Counted from the first letter of the stretch, positions 8,028 through 15,700 are shown. The stretch is 64,000 bases of DNA from Pseudomonas sp. Choline-02u-1 (GCF_002836515.1 NZ_PJBC01000013.1:186001-250000), one strand, 5' to 3'. Notes: a model not told the origin generated them from the sequence alone. Numbers and translations are program-made.

Positions 8028-8145
8028 AAAAAGAGCGGCCGGTCTGTATGCGTCAACATCCAGACCGACCGCCGTCCCTGCAGATTGTCCCTGCAAGTCC
8101 AGCCAAGGCTCTTGCTCCGTGCACAAAGCGCGGCGAGCCTAGCAC

Positions 8146-8161
8146 CTGTTTATCCATACAG
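8146..8161 (+). promoter_or_regulatory. LexA-like SOS box upstream of the adenine methylase
   Basis: CTGTTTATCCATACAG fits CTG-N10-CAG with an AT-rich centre, the gamma-proteobacterial LexA operator pattern. It ends 16 bp before the methylase ATG, where a repressor would block transcription or early elongation. One match to a 6-base rigid pattern can occur by chance, but the position is favourable. Confidence 0.5.
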
Positions 8162-8177
8162 TAAAGGTCTTGCTTTC

Positions 8178-8972
8178 ATGTCTACACCCATCATCCCTTG
8201 GATGGGCGGCAAGCGCCGCCTGGCCGACCGCCTCATTCCGCTTTTTCCGCCACACGAATGCTACGTCGAAGTCTTTGCCGGCGGTGCCGCACTCTACTTC
8301 ATGAAGCCCCAGCCATCGCCGGTCGAAGTCCTCAACGACATCAACGGCGACCTGGTCACGCTTTACCGCGTCGTACAGAACCACCTCGAACAATTTGTGC
8401 GCCAGTTCAAATGGGCGCTCAGTTCGCGACAGGTGTTCGAATGGCAGAAAATGACCCGCCCCGAAACCCTCACCGACATCCAGCGCGCCGCCCGATTCTT
8501 TTACCTGCAGCACCATGCCTTTGCTGGCAAGGTCTCGGGTCAAACGTTCGGCACGGCGACCACTGCCCCGGCCATCAACCTGTTGCGCATCGAGGAAAAC
8601 CTCTCGGCTGCGTGGCAGCGCTTGTCCGGCACCTACGTCGAAAACCTCCCCTGGCTTGAATGCGCAGAACGCTATGACCGTGCTCACACCTTCCATTACA
8701 TGGACCCGCCTTACTGGCAGACCGCGGGTTATGGGGTGGACTTTCCGTTCGAGAACTACGAGCGGATGGCCGACTTCATGCGCCGCTGCAAAGGCAAGGT
8801 GATGGTCAGCATCAATGACCATCCGGACATCCGCCGTGTGTTCGACGGTTTCCACTTCGAGACACTGGACATCCGCTACACCACATCCAACCAGCGGCAA
8901 GGCAAAGCCGAGGTGAGCGGTGAGCTGGTGATCATGAACTGGGCGCCAGAATCGTTGGGCGGCTTGTTTTGA
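8178..8972 (+). CDS. DNA adenine methylase (D12 class, Dam-like)
   Basis: A 264-aa N6-adenine methyltransferase using S-adenosylmethionine. Motif I (PWMGGKRRLADRLIPLFP, residues 7-24) binds the cofactor, and the catalytic motif DPPYW lies near residue 175. No restriction endonuclease is adjacent, so it is an orphan enzyme, probably protecting element DNA or altering its expression. The start MSTPIIPW is chosen over an in-frame ATG-less 5' stretch from 8085. The upstream CTG-N10-CAG box suggests SOS control. Confidence 0.9.
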   Translation: MSTPIIPWMGGKRRLADRLIPLFPPHECYVEVFAGGAALYFMKPQPSPVEVLNDINGDLVTLYRVVQNHLEQFVRQFKWALSSRQVFEWQKMTRPETLTDIQRAARFFYLQHHAFAGKVSGQTFGTATTAPAINLLRIEENLSAAWQRLSGTYVENLPWLECAERYDRAHTFHYMDPPYWQTAGYGVDFPFENYERMADFMRRCKGKVMVSINDHPDIRRVFDGFHFETLDIRYTTSNQRQGKAEVSGELVIMNWAPESLGGLF

Positions 8973-8998
8973 GGAGTCTCGGGCTTACTTACTCCGTC

Positions 8999-9025
8999 CG
9001 GAGCGGGGTGGCGCACTCCGCTCCG
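8999..9025 (+). repeat. Perfect 8-bp-stem hairpin after the methylase
   Basis: CGGAGCGG, 11-nt loop, CCGCTCCG. There is no U tract on either strand, so it is not a classical intrinsic terminator. It may protect the 3' end of the methylase transcript. Confidence 0.5.
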
Positions 9026-9106
9026 ATAGCGAAGCGCCACGATAGTGCTGCTGGCTCAATTGCGTTAAAACTCGAAGGCATTGATCAGTGGCAAAGGGTT
9101 CGACAG

Positions 9107-9349
9107 ATGTCCCATGGCTTAGACGTTCCCATCACGCATGAATATCGCGGCCATAAGCTGGTCGTAAAATTTGATTGGAATAGGCCAAACGATCCATCGC
9201 CGACAGCGGCGCATGTGCTGGCGGAGAGCGGAGTACATGGTCTCGCCGACACGGTCGCCGAGCTGCCAGGACCATGGCCGGATTATCCTTGTGCACTTGC
9301 TGACGCGATGGCGGCCGCAGAACGCTGGATTGACAGTCAGTTACCCTAG
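9107..9349 (+). CDS. Small protein of unknown function
   Basis: An 80-aa protein starting MSHGLDVPITHEYRGH. It has the sequence DWNRPNDPSPTAAHVLAESG and a helical end AMAAAERWIDSQLP. AAGGG is 8 bp before the ATG. I do not recognise the family; the size and place are typical for accessory genes of Pseudomonas phages. Confidence 0.55.
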   Translation: MSHGLDVPITHEYRGHKLVVKFDWNRPNDPSPTAAHVLAESGVHGLADTVAELPGPWPDYPCALADAMAAAERWIDSQLP

Positions 9350-9452
9350 CAACCGGTTGTCGGTCCGAGCAGTCGTATATTTTGAATAGTGTCATAATGA
9401 TGTCATGTGGGAGCAGAGATGTGTGCTTCCTCCATCCATACAGTGTGACTCC

Positions 9453-9698
9453 ATGCTCTCGACCGATGATTTTCGATTCAATGCCCATCACTTGTTGCTC
9501 GACCTCGATGCAACCACCAATCACCTCATGATGCTGGTCGTATCGCACGAAGTCAGTGGCAGTCGATGGGAAGAAGCGTTGGTTCGACAGCAGCGAGCCT
9601 ATGCCGCGTGGGTCTCCATCCTTCCAGGCATTCAGATCGACCCGATGCCTGTGCTCGACGGCCGAGCGGCTGACGGGATCACCACCGTAGCTGAGTGA
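9453..9698 (+). CDS. Small protein of unknown function
   Basis: An 81-aa protein from ATG 9453, with a helical, Leu-rich first half (FNAHHLLLDLDATTNHLMML). There is no clear ribosome site; an alternative ATG at 9405 would add 16 residues. It ends 19 bp before the convergent gene's stop. I do not recognise it. Confidence 0.45.
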   Translation: MLSTDDFRFNAHHLLLDLDATTNHLMMLVVSHEVSGSRWEEALVRQQRAYAAWVSILPGIQIDPMPVLDGRAADGITTVAE

Positions 9699-9717
9699 CA
9701 AACTCAACTTCGATCAT

Positions 9718-9972
9718 TTACGCATGATCTTCCTCCCAGACGACTGTGACGGACGCCCGCCATTTCACGTCGGTCACGCCGAAACGCTCCGCCATCGGTT
9801 TAGAAAAACGCTTCAGTGGTGGACGCCCCGGCTTGGGTATCGGAGCAAGGCCCGCATCACAGCTCGCCCACTGCCAGGCCTCCGCGTTGTTCATCAGCTT
9901 CGTTCTGATGACGAAGCTTTTTGGCTCACCGTGGAGTTGATAATCGATGACGTACAAATCAGCTGGCTTCAC
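9718..9972 (-). CDS. Small conserved-looking protein of unknown function
   Basis: An 84-aa protein with GTG start, MKPADLYVIDYQLHGEPKSF, then AWQWASCDAGLAPIPKPGRP. An ideal AGGAGG sits 4 bp before the GTG and decides the start. The pattern resembles small Pseudomonas proteins I recall only as a domain of unknown function. No signal peptide or membrane segment is seen. Confidence 0.65.
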   Translation of the reverse strand: MKPADLYVIDYQLHGEPKSFVIRTKLMNNAEAWQWASCDAGLAPIPKPGRPPLKRFSKPMAERFGVTDVKWRASVTVVWEEDHA

Positions 9973-10093
9973 GAGACCTCCTATTGCTCATGAATAAGTG
10001 ATTTTGCGCGGTGAAGAAAATTCAGAGAAATTGTCCGACGATCATTAACGCCATCGGTAGGTCAGTGTTCGCGGTGAGCAAGATTGCGACGAG

Positions 10094-10717
10094 TCAGCAG
10101 TCGACAGACGAAGTTCTATCACCCGCGGCCGTTCGCTCCAGTTCGAGAGGCGTGACGCAATGGATCAGTGCTTCCAGTAGCGCGTCGGTGCGAACCAAGC
10201 TGTTCGGATGATCTTTCTCAATTGCCCTGATCGGCATGCTGGACACCAGCGCATCGCCGGGGTCTTGCACCAGGCTCACCCCACCGGCCGCCCGCACAGC
10301 GGCCGCCCCGGCGGCGCCGTCTCCGTCATTGCCGGAAAGGATCATGCTGATGACTCTTCTTCCAAACACCGCCGCGGCAGTGCCAAACAACCGATCCACG
10401 ACAGGCTTGGAGAAATGCAGTTTTGGTCCATCACTGAGATGCATAAGCCCCGGTTCAACCACTTCAAGATGTCGTCCTGGCGGGGCCACGTAGACACGAC
10501 CCGCTTCGACGCGGACGCCTTCGTCTGCGTAGGCAACGGGCAGGGCTGACCAAGAATCGAATATCGATGCAAGCAATCTGGGGCTGGAGGAGCCTGTGTG
10601 CACAACGATCAATACGGCAGCAGGGAAGTCTGCAGGCAATCCTGAAAGGATCTGACGAAGAGGGCCGAAGCTGCCCTCCGATCCACCGATCACTACGATA
10701 TCTCTCACGGTATCCAT
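10094..10717 (-). CDS. Stand-alone CheB-type methylesterase domain
   Basis: A 207-aa protein consisting only of the CheB catalytic domain, without the N-terminal receiver. The expected triad is visible from ATG 10717: Ser13 in GGSEGS, His40 in VVHTGS and Asp133 in GNDGDGA, with spacing close to that of Salmonella CheB. CheB removes methyl or amide groups from glutamates of chemoreceptors. No cheR or receptor gene is near, so the substrate is unknown. An in-frame TTG at 10765 would add 16 residues. Confidence 0.82.
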   Translation of the reverse strand: MDTVRDIVVIGGSEGSFGPLRQILSGLPADFPAAVLIVVHTGSSSPRLLASIFDSWSALPVAYADEGVRVEAGRVYVAPPGRHLEVVEPGLMHLSDGPKLHFSKPVVDRLFGTAAAVFGRRVISMILSGNDGDGAAGAAAVRAAGGVSLVQDPGDALVSSMPIRAIEKDHPNSLVRTDALLEALIHCVTPLELERTAAGDRTSSVDC

Positions 10718-10903
10718 GTCACTCGTACGCTCTGTCTTTATGAGTGGATCAACAGCGTCGGCCAAATGTTCCAGACTGCGGCGAGAATTTGCGGGTGAAA
10801 GAATTGCAAGACAGCAGGGTGACGATGTCTCAGATCATAGGTGAGTGATTCTCGGTGTCCGCTTTGCTGCCACCGATGGGCCGATTACACAGCCAAAAAC
10901 CGC

Positions 10904-11152
10904 TCATAACTCCACGGTGAAACCCTTGAGACCGATGCTGTCGGCGAAACGGCCCACCGCTGTCAGGCTGGCCCAGGTGCGCAGCCGCTCACGCCGCGAG
11001 CGCACCGGCACCCAGCGTGCGCCGCTGCCGTCCAGGCGGATCGACAGGCCCCAGTCGGAGCCGCCATCGATCCTGGTCACAAGGCATTCGCGCACCGCGT
11101 GTTGCTCGACCAGGGCGCGCAGCACCTCTTCATGAATGCCTTCGCCGATCAT
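10904..11152 (-). CDS. Small protein, third gene of an ATGA-coupled operon
   Basis: An 82-aa protein, MIGEGIHEEVLRALVEQHAVRE, with VRSRRERLRTWASLTAVGRF and ending GLKGFTVEL. The pattern vaguely resembles ParC-family partition-associated proteins of Pseudomonas mobile elements, a recollection I cannot test. Its ATG overlaps the upstream gene's TGA as ATGA, so it is translationally coupled. Confidence 0.6.
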   Translation of the reverse strand: MIGEGIHEEVLRALVEQHAVRECLVTRIDGGSDWGLSIRLDGSGARWVPVRSRRERLRTWASLTAVGRFADSIGLKGFTVEL

Positions 11153-11394
11153 CTATTCAGTTCCCGCTGACGCGCCTGCAAAGCGCGGTCGAAAATCAGG
11201 TACATCCCTTCGATGGCCCCGAGGTTGAGTGCTTTCACCGTTTCAATGCCCAGGGTGAAACCTTCGGCTCGGTCGGCGGCGTGCAGCGTGTCGGCCAAGG
11301 TGCTTGCCTGGACGATGCCAGCGAGCAACTTCAGCGCTTGCGCGTGCACAGAACGCGGCAGGTTAAGTGCGGAAAATTCGTCGTGGTCAATCAT
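11149..11394 (-). CDS. Small protein of unknown function, second gene of the operon
   Basis: An 81-aa helical protein starting MIDHDEFSALNLPRSVHAQA. The start at 11394 forms ATGA with the upstream stop; a second in-frame ATG at 11406 would add four residues. Ala/Leu-rich helices (LKLLAGIVQASTLADTLHAA) suggest a small scaffold or regulatory protein. Family not recognised. Confidence 0.6.
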   Translation of the reverse strand: MIDHDEFSALNLPRSVHAQALKLLAGIVQASTLADTLHAADRAEGFTLGIETVKALNLGAIEGMYLIFDRALQARQRELNR

Positions 11395-11714
11395 TGCCAG
11401 TGCCATCCATGCGGGGTATCCGGTTGCTCGAGCGCCAGGTCGTGCTGCTCGACGTCGATAAGCAGCCAGCCGCCAGTCGGTTCGTTAGACCCATCGATTA
11501 TGAGCCCCTGCATCATGGTTCCATGCGGCAGCATCACCCGCAGCGCGTTGGCCTCTTTGGGGCCCTGCAGGTAATGCTGCAGTTCAACGCGGACGCGACC
11601 GGAGCCCACGTTAATGAGGCGCACCGGGCATTCAAGACTGGTGAGCTCGGCCGGCTCCTGCCCTTGATAGCGGGCCAACACCGTGACAGTGGCCAGACCT
11701 TCATAAACGCACAT
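11391..11714 (-). CDS. Small protein of unknown function, first gene of the operon
   Basis: A 107-aa, mostly beta-predicted protein, MCVYEGLATVTVLARYQGQEP. AAAGGA placed 5 bp before ATG 11714 favours this start over the ATG six bases upstream. Together with the two genes behind it, it forms a compact operon with 4-bp overlaps, typical of phage small-gene blocks. Function unknown. Confidence 0.6.
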   Translation of the reverse strand: MCVYEGLATVTVLARYQGQEPAELTSLECPVRLINVGSGRVRVELQHYLQGPKEANALRVMLPHGTMMQGLIIDGSNEPTGGWLLIDVEQHDLALEQPDTPHGWHWQ

Positions 11715-11809
11715 GGGCATCCTTTAAATAATGAGTGGCCGCAGCAAGCCACGCGGTAGGAGGATGGTAGACCAGTCTTGGCACGCCTGGTTTCCGAGGT
11801 ACCAACAAA

Positions 11810-11842
11810 AGGCCCCCGTACCTGGCACGGGTGTGGGGGCCT
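11810..11842 (-). terminator. Intrinsic terminator on the minus strand
   Basis: AGGCCCCC and GGGGGCCT form an 8-bp stem; read on the minus strand the hairpin is followed by TTTTGTT. It would stop leftward transcripts before the three-gene operon at 11714, which therefore needs its own promoter in the ~95 bp between. Confidence 0.65.
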
Positions 11843-12010
11843 GTTGAACATAAGCGGCGTTCTATCCACTAGTGGCCAATAGCCGCAATAGGTCATAATT
11901 AGTGTCTCGCGCATTTGCGCACTTCAACCCGACCGACGGTCATTCCAGTCGCCCCTCTGAATTGAACCAGCCTTTTTCTGGTGCAATCCATTGGTCACGG
12001 AGGGCAATTT

Positions 12011-12262
12011 ATGAAATGTATGTGCTGGATTTGTTGGGAAAGTGCAAAGCTTCAATATGAAGTGGGAGACTGGCAGGTTATCGACTGTTCTGCCTGTGGC
12101 CGCTATTTCATTAGCAGGCAACTCATGCAAGAGAATGTAGGAAAGACGCTCGACGTGAAGGCTACCCGACAGCTCATCGTCGACGCAGTGTGCGCTGGGG
12201 TCATCCCGGCGATCAGCGATGGAACGGCTTATTTCACGTCGTCACGTAAGCACGTAGTGTGA
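12011..12262 (+). CDS. Small Cys-rich protein, possible zinc ribbon
   Basis: An 83-aa protein, MKCMCWICWESAKLQYEVGD, with CxxC at the start and a second pair in IDCSACGRYF: two cysteine knuckles ~30 residues apart, as in zinc ribbons. GGAGGG precedes ATG 12011 and fixes the start over the upstream in-frame codons. The remainder is helical. I do not recognise the family. Confidence 0.65.
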   Translation: MKCMCWICWESAKLQYEVGDWQVIDCSACGRYFISRQLMQENVGKTLDVKATRQLIVDAVCAGVIPAISDGTAYFTSSRKHVV

Positions 12263-12391
12263 CTCTAAGGCCAGAAAAGCTGGCCAGCCGGATTCATGTC
12301 TAGATTGCGACGGTGTACGCTGAGCTGCGCTACTGAAGCTCGTGGGGCTGACCTTGCATTTAGCCCGCGCGCCGCCAGCCAAGACCTCCCC

Positions 12392-12610
12392 TTAAGACTT
12401 CCGTAGCCGCATGATCGCGTCTGTGATCGCTGCTGCGTTAGTGTCCAGCGTTGCCAAGGCCACGATTGCGTTATCGGCAACATCATCTGCACCAGCTCCC
12501 GATATCCACTGGGTAATCTCTTCTATCGCCGCACCCAGCGCATGCTGGTTGTGCAACAACAGTGTCAGCGCATCGGCAGTGGTGATATTGGAATCTGCAT
12601 TATTTGGCAT
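12392..12610 (-). CDS. Small helical protein of unknown function
   Basis: A 72-aa acidic protein, MPNNADSNITTADALTLLL, followed by amphipathic helices (HNQHALGAAIEEITQWISG). AGGA lies 8 bp before ATG 12610; an upstream in-frame start at 12679 lacks one. The type is common beside Pseudomonas prophages but has no known role. Confidence 0.5.
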   Translation of the reverse strand: MPNNADSNITTADALTLLLHNQHALGAAIEEITQWISGAGADDVADNAIVALATLDTNAAAITDAIMRLRKS

Positions 12611-12770
12611 GCTGATCGTCCTTGGATCAAAGATTCGGAAAGACTGATTTGCGCCCCTAATACAGCGTAGCTCAGCCACTCAATCCTAGAGGCTCATTTC
12701 CGCACCGAAATGGCGCATCTGTCCCAGATCTGTCCCATATGCCCATTTTTCGGACACCAAAAACCACAAA

Positions 12771-12801
12771 CCCCCGACTTTCTCTAGGAAAATCAGGGGC
12801 T
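12771..12801 (-). terminator. Possible minus-strand terminator beside the tRNA-like fragment
   Basis: On the minus strand CCCCTGA and TCGGGG pair around a 15-nt loop, followed by GGTTTGTGGTTTTT. It lies just 3' of the tRNA-like fragment on that strand, as real tRNA genes are often followed by terminators. Confidence 0.4.
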
Positions 12802-12826
12802 TGCGTTTACTGAATATGGCGGTGAA

Positions 12827-12853
12827 GGAGAGATTCGAACTCACAACACTATG
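12827..12853 (-). other. tRNA 3'-end-like fragment (possible att remnant)
   Basis: On the minus strand the sequence reads GAGTTCGAATCTCTCC followed by TTCACCGCCA: a T-loop, most of a T-stem, and an acceptor 3' strand with CCA. No D-arm or anticodon arm follows upstream, so this is a fragment, not a tRNA gene. It lies inverted relative to the better fragment ending at 15700 and may mark an older integration event. Confidence 0.5.
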
Positions 12854-13031
12854 GGCCTGAACCAACCCTTCTAATAACCTCAAATGCCTTACGCCAATGG
12901 CCGCTTTCGGCCAGAATCGGACGTTCGCATAAGCGATTGAGAATTTTCCGCCATACCACTACCATCAGAGTGCCACTATGCGGGTAGAAAACAATTAAAA
13001 CCCAAACTAAAAGTTGAAACGGAGTTCTATA

Positions 13032-14363
13032 ATGCAGGATCTCGGAAAATACCTATTAAAACACGTATCAACTGACACTAGGCATGCAACAAATAGGTTT
13101 GAAATTGTAGATAAAATGTTTGACAGTTGGATGTCGGAAAAAGGGGTGACTGACCTATCAAGTGAAAAAGGAAAATTTACAAGCATCAAACAGGGTGCAA
13201 ATGGAACTTTTTCTCGCAAGCTCATACAGAACGAGCTTGGAAGCCTCCGTGAAATATTATTAATTGAGATTTTTGAAAATGAGCATGCATTTGTAACTGA
13301 GCTTCGAATCGGACTTGTTGATAACTCGGTTTTTATATACTGTTCACTATCTGCAAAAAGACTGTCACAGATTATCGCTCCAGTCAGAATCCATCCCCGA
13401 TGCCCTAGAATTATCAGAGAAATCATCGAGAAGTTCGATGACTGGGAGCTTGATGGAGACAAGATACCTTCCTCATCGATAATAGACAGCAATGGAGAAG
13501 ACGGAGGTCTTGCACTGTGCACCAGGCTACTTGATAAAGGAAGGAAGTTTCCAGTCGTGGTCATTTCTGACGATCTCGATGAGCGACCTTGGCCTAACTT
13601 AGCTGAAAAACTTGCAAGGGATCTCGTTGGAGTCGCTCATGTAGCTGTCGTAGATGACGAGGGGTCTTGGGCAATGACAGATGAGTTAGGTAAGCGAGAC
13701 TCCTGTTATCTCGGTGCAGTCCGACTGTATTGGCCACTGGGTGAGAAGGACTACCTTAGTTCTTCAATTTGGACGGCAAGCAAGCTTTGGGACGAATATT
13801 CGGGGGATATACCTGGACTAGGTAGATTCCAGTCAACTATCAGAGGAATTGTTCTCGAAACGTCCTCACTATCGCTTTCAGCGCCTAAAAGCCTCCGTGA
13901 AATCCCTAAGCGTGAGATGCGCGATCGTCTAAATGCTGCAAATGCTGAAGAAAAGGAAAAAGACCTAAATTCTATTATCGATGAAAACAGCGAATTAAAT
14001 GACAAATTAGAAGCCGCAAATACTGAAATTTTAAAGCTCAAAAGTCGAATTGCGTTTTTAAGTTCAAAGTTAGACGATGGCGATCCGGAAAAAGACACAA
14101 ATTCGCCCGAAGACTGCGAGACCGAAATTGCTCACTCTCCGGTAGGTGAAGGGCAAATAAGATACTATAAAAAAATCGGAAAAAAAGGTGATACCGACAC
14201 ATTGGTTTGTGTCAAACAATGCAACCACAATTCTTGGCGACCTGCCTTCAAAGCTATCCAGGCGGAAAAAGGAATTACAAAGCTGGAAGGTAGATCGGAT
14301 TGGCGAAGTATCCAGCACTGCAACGGCTGCAAAGGTGGTGGACGGTGGAAGGTTCAGTGGTGA
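13032..14363 (+). CDS. Unknown 443-aa protein with coiled coil and Cys/His-rich C-terminus
   Basis: An AT-rich gene unlike its neighbours. From ATG 13032 (GGAG 8 bp upstream) the protein has an alpha/beta N-terminal part and a Rossmann-like core near residues 155-235 with PVVVISDD, LVGVAHVAVVDDEG and GAVRLYWPLG. A Glu/Lys/Asn-rich coiled coil spans about 295-350. The last ~50 residues carry CVKQCNH and HCNGCKGGGRWKVQW, a likely zinc-binding end. I recall the core pattern from uncharacterised proteins at defence loci but cannot name the family. It forms a pair with the membrane protein at 14727. Confidence 0.75.
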   Translation: MQDLGKYLLKHVSTDTRHATNRFEIVDKMFDSWMSEKGVTDLSSEKGKFTSIKQGANGTFSRKLIQNELGSLREILLIEIFENEHAFVTELRIGLVDNSVFIYCSLSAKRLSQIIAPVRIHPRCPRIIREIIEKFDDWELDGDKIPSSSIIDSNGEDGGLALCTRLLDKGRKFPVVVISDDLDERPWPNLAEKLARDLVGVAHVAVVDDEGSWAMTDELGKRDSCYLGAVRLYWPLGEKDYLSSSIWTASKLWDEYSGDIPGLGRFQSTIRGIVLETSSLSLSAPKSLREIPKREMRDRLNAANAEEKEKDLNSIIDENSELNDKLEAANTEILKLKSRIAFLSSKLDDGDPEKDTNSPEDCETEIAHSPVGEGQIRYYKKIGKKGDTDTLVCVKQCNHNSWRPAFKAIQAEKGITKLEGRSDWRSIQHCNGCKGGGRWKVQW

Positions 14364-14525
14364 TTTTCAAAGATAATATTGTTTCGAAGCCCACCTAAAG
14401 GTGCTCTTGGAATCGTCGGCCCAGACTATCTAGCCGATGATTTCCAAGACAAACTTGATATGGTTCGTCTAGAAGCAGTCAAACGGACGGCAACGAAAGA
14501 TCTTATAATAGATATTGTAAGTTAG
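14364..14525 (+). other. In-frame open extension after the TGA stop
   Basis: The frame of the preceding gene continues for 53 sense codons past TGA 14361-14363 to TAG 14523. It includes GIVGPDYLADDFQDKLDMV and TATKDLIIDIVS, which look protein-like. It could be stop-codon readthrough, a separate small ORF from TTG 14379, a decayed gene tail, or chance. The rest of the gap to 14726 shows no gene I can support. Confidence 0.3.
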
Positions 14526-14726
14526 CGCGATCTCCTGACGAGTATTTTTCCATTACTGCCGGGGCGACTTGCAATATGCGATAAGAAGCGGCAAATACGA
14601 TGCGAAAGGGGGATCTGGCGCTCGCCACGAGAGGCTTAGTTAGTTTTTGCCGGGCATCTACATCCTAAGGCATTGACCTGAAATATTGTAATTATTTAGA
14701 TTCTATTTGATTTAAGGAAGATACTT

Positions 14727-15431
14727 ATGGATTCTGGTTTTGATGAGGGTGATTTCAAGAAGGCTCGGGGTATGCTCCTATCCTTTTCATCCATACTCAT
14801 ATCTTTATGGTTTTTTGGTGCCGACTTAAAGTCGGTGTCCTTACTTGGAACTACAATTGCCTTTACGCAAAATACGCAACACGTCTGGATGGTGGCGCTA
14901 GCAATCAATAGTTATTTTTTGCTTAGATTCTATCAGCACTCACCAAATGCGTCCTATTCAGAAAATAAGATTTATCAAAGTGCTTTTGAAGATTTTTTGA
15001 TTAAAAACATGCAGCGATTGAAAAAGGAAAAAATAAAGGAAGATTTGTTCCAGAATCTGAAACATCTTGGAGCTCAGGAAAGCGGTAATTATAAGCATGA
15101 AATTGTCAGGACTAGCTTCAGCACTGTAACCAACCCCCAGGACAAAAGAAAATTTTCTCGAGGGTTCGCTCGTATAGCAAAGTTTCAAGTTCGTGGAGAA
15201 TACAAAAATCTCGACGCAACTGAGCTTAAAACCTCACCAGCATTCGAATATGGATATCCGTGTCCTTACTGGCTCGTAGTGCTAGCAACTTACCGAGCCA
15301 AGATAGCTGCAAACGTTAAAACATCATACGGAACTGAATACCTGCTGCCATATTTGTGGAGCAGCTGGGCAGCAGTGATTTGTATGCATCAGTGGTTTGT
15401 TATAAACCAATTAAGTTTAATGAAGGCCTAG
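14727..15431 (+). CDS. Unknown small membrane protein of the islet
   Basis: A 234-aa AT-rich gene. AAGGAAG precedes the ATG. Two hydrophobic segments lie near residues 16-36 and 52-71, and a third possible one near 206-227 (YLLPYLWSSWAAVICMHQW). The middle ~130 residues are Lys-rich and probably cytoplasmic. Membrane-anchored partners of this kind are common effectors in phage-defence modules, but no sequence signature proves it here. Codon use and base composition match the gene at 13032, implying joint acquisition. Confidence 0.7.
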   Translation: MDSGFDEGDFKKARGMLLSFSSILISLWFFGADLKSVSLLGTTIAFTQNTQHVWMVALAINSYFLLRFYQHSPNASYSENKIYQSAFEDFLIKNMQRLKKEKIKEDLFQNLKHLGAQESGNYKHEIVRTSFSTVTNPQDKRKFSRGFARIAKFQVRGEYKNLDATELKTSPAFEYGYPCPYWLVVLATYRAKIAANVKTSYGTEYLLPYLWSSWAAVICMHQWFVINQLSLMKA

Positions 15432-15587
15432 CTTCATCTATGCAAATCAATCTCCATTAAAAAAGATAGGTACCGCCGGAAACGGTCGACCATCAACTTC
15501 GCCTCTGGTCGTGCGTGCTCGCTTGCAAACGTCCGCTTCTGGCCGAAAGCCGTCATACCTGTTTAGGGCAAAATTAGGGCATATGGA

Positions 15588-15658
15588 AGGCCGCTTGAGC
15601 CCACTGTACGCCAACGGCGAAGGGCGAAAGCGCCGTTTTTGGTGGGCTAAAGCGGCCT
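15588..15658 (+). repeat. Nested 71-nt palindrome next to the att fragment
   Basis: Outer arms AGGCCGCTTGAGCCCA (15588-15603) and TGGGCTAAAGCGGCCT (15643-15658) are complementary with one mismatch. Inner arms AACGGCG (15613-15619) and CGCCGTT (15631-15637) also pair, followed by TTT. The structure ends 15 bp before the tRNA-like fragment. The rest of the 15432-15820 gap holds that fragment, its terminator and no gene. Confidence 0.7.
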
Positions 15659-15673
15659 ACAAAGACTCCAGAA

Positions 15674-15700
15674 GGGGTTCGAATCCCTATCTCTCCGCCA
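15674..15700 (+). other. 3' end of a serine-tRNA-like sequence: candidate attR
   Basis: GGGGTTCGAATCCCTATCTC followed by TCCGCCA matches the T-arm, acceptor strand and CCA of Pseudomonas serine tRNAs as I recall them. No 5' half exists upstream, so the gene is not complete here. Integrative elements, phiCTX among them, recombine at serine tRNA 3' ends and leave such a copy. The intact tRNA would lie left of the window, making everything up to 15700 part of the element. Confidence 0.7.

Noticed and set aside
8178..8972. Restriction-modification system
   Set aside because: Only the adenine methylase is present; neighbouring ORFs have no endonuclease motifs.
12686..12883. 65-codon minus-strand frame over the tRNA-like fragment
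   Set aside because: Its translation passes directly through the T-arm-like sequence and terminator hairpin, so it is a by-product of those elements.
1..15700. Integrase or complete transposon in the mobile region
   Set aside because: No tyrosine or serine recombinase motifs were found in any frame; an integrase must lie left of the window if the element is integrative.
15621..15700. Complete serine tRNA gene at the candidate attR
   Set aside because: Only T-arm, acceptor strand and CCA are present; there is no 5' acceptor, D-arm or anticodon loop upstream.
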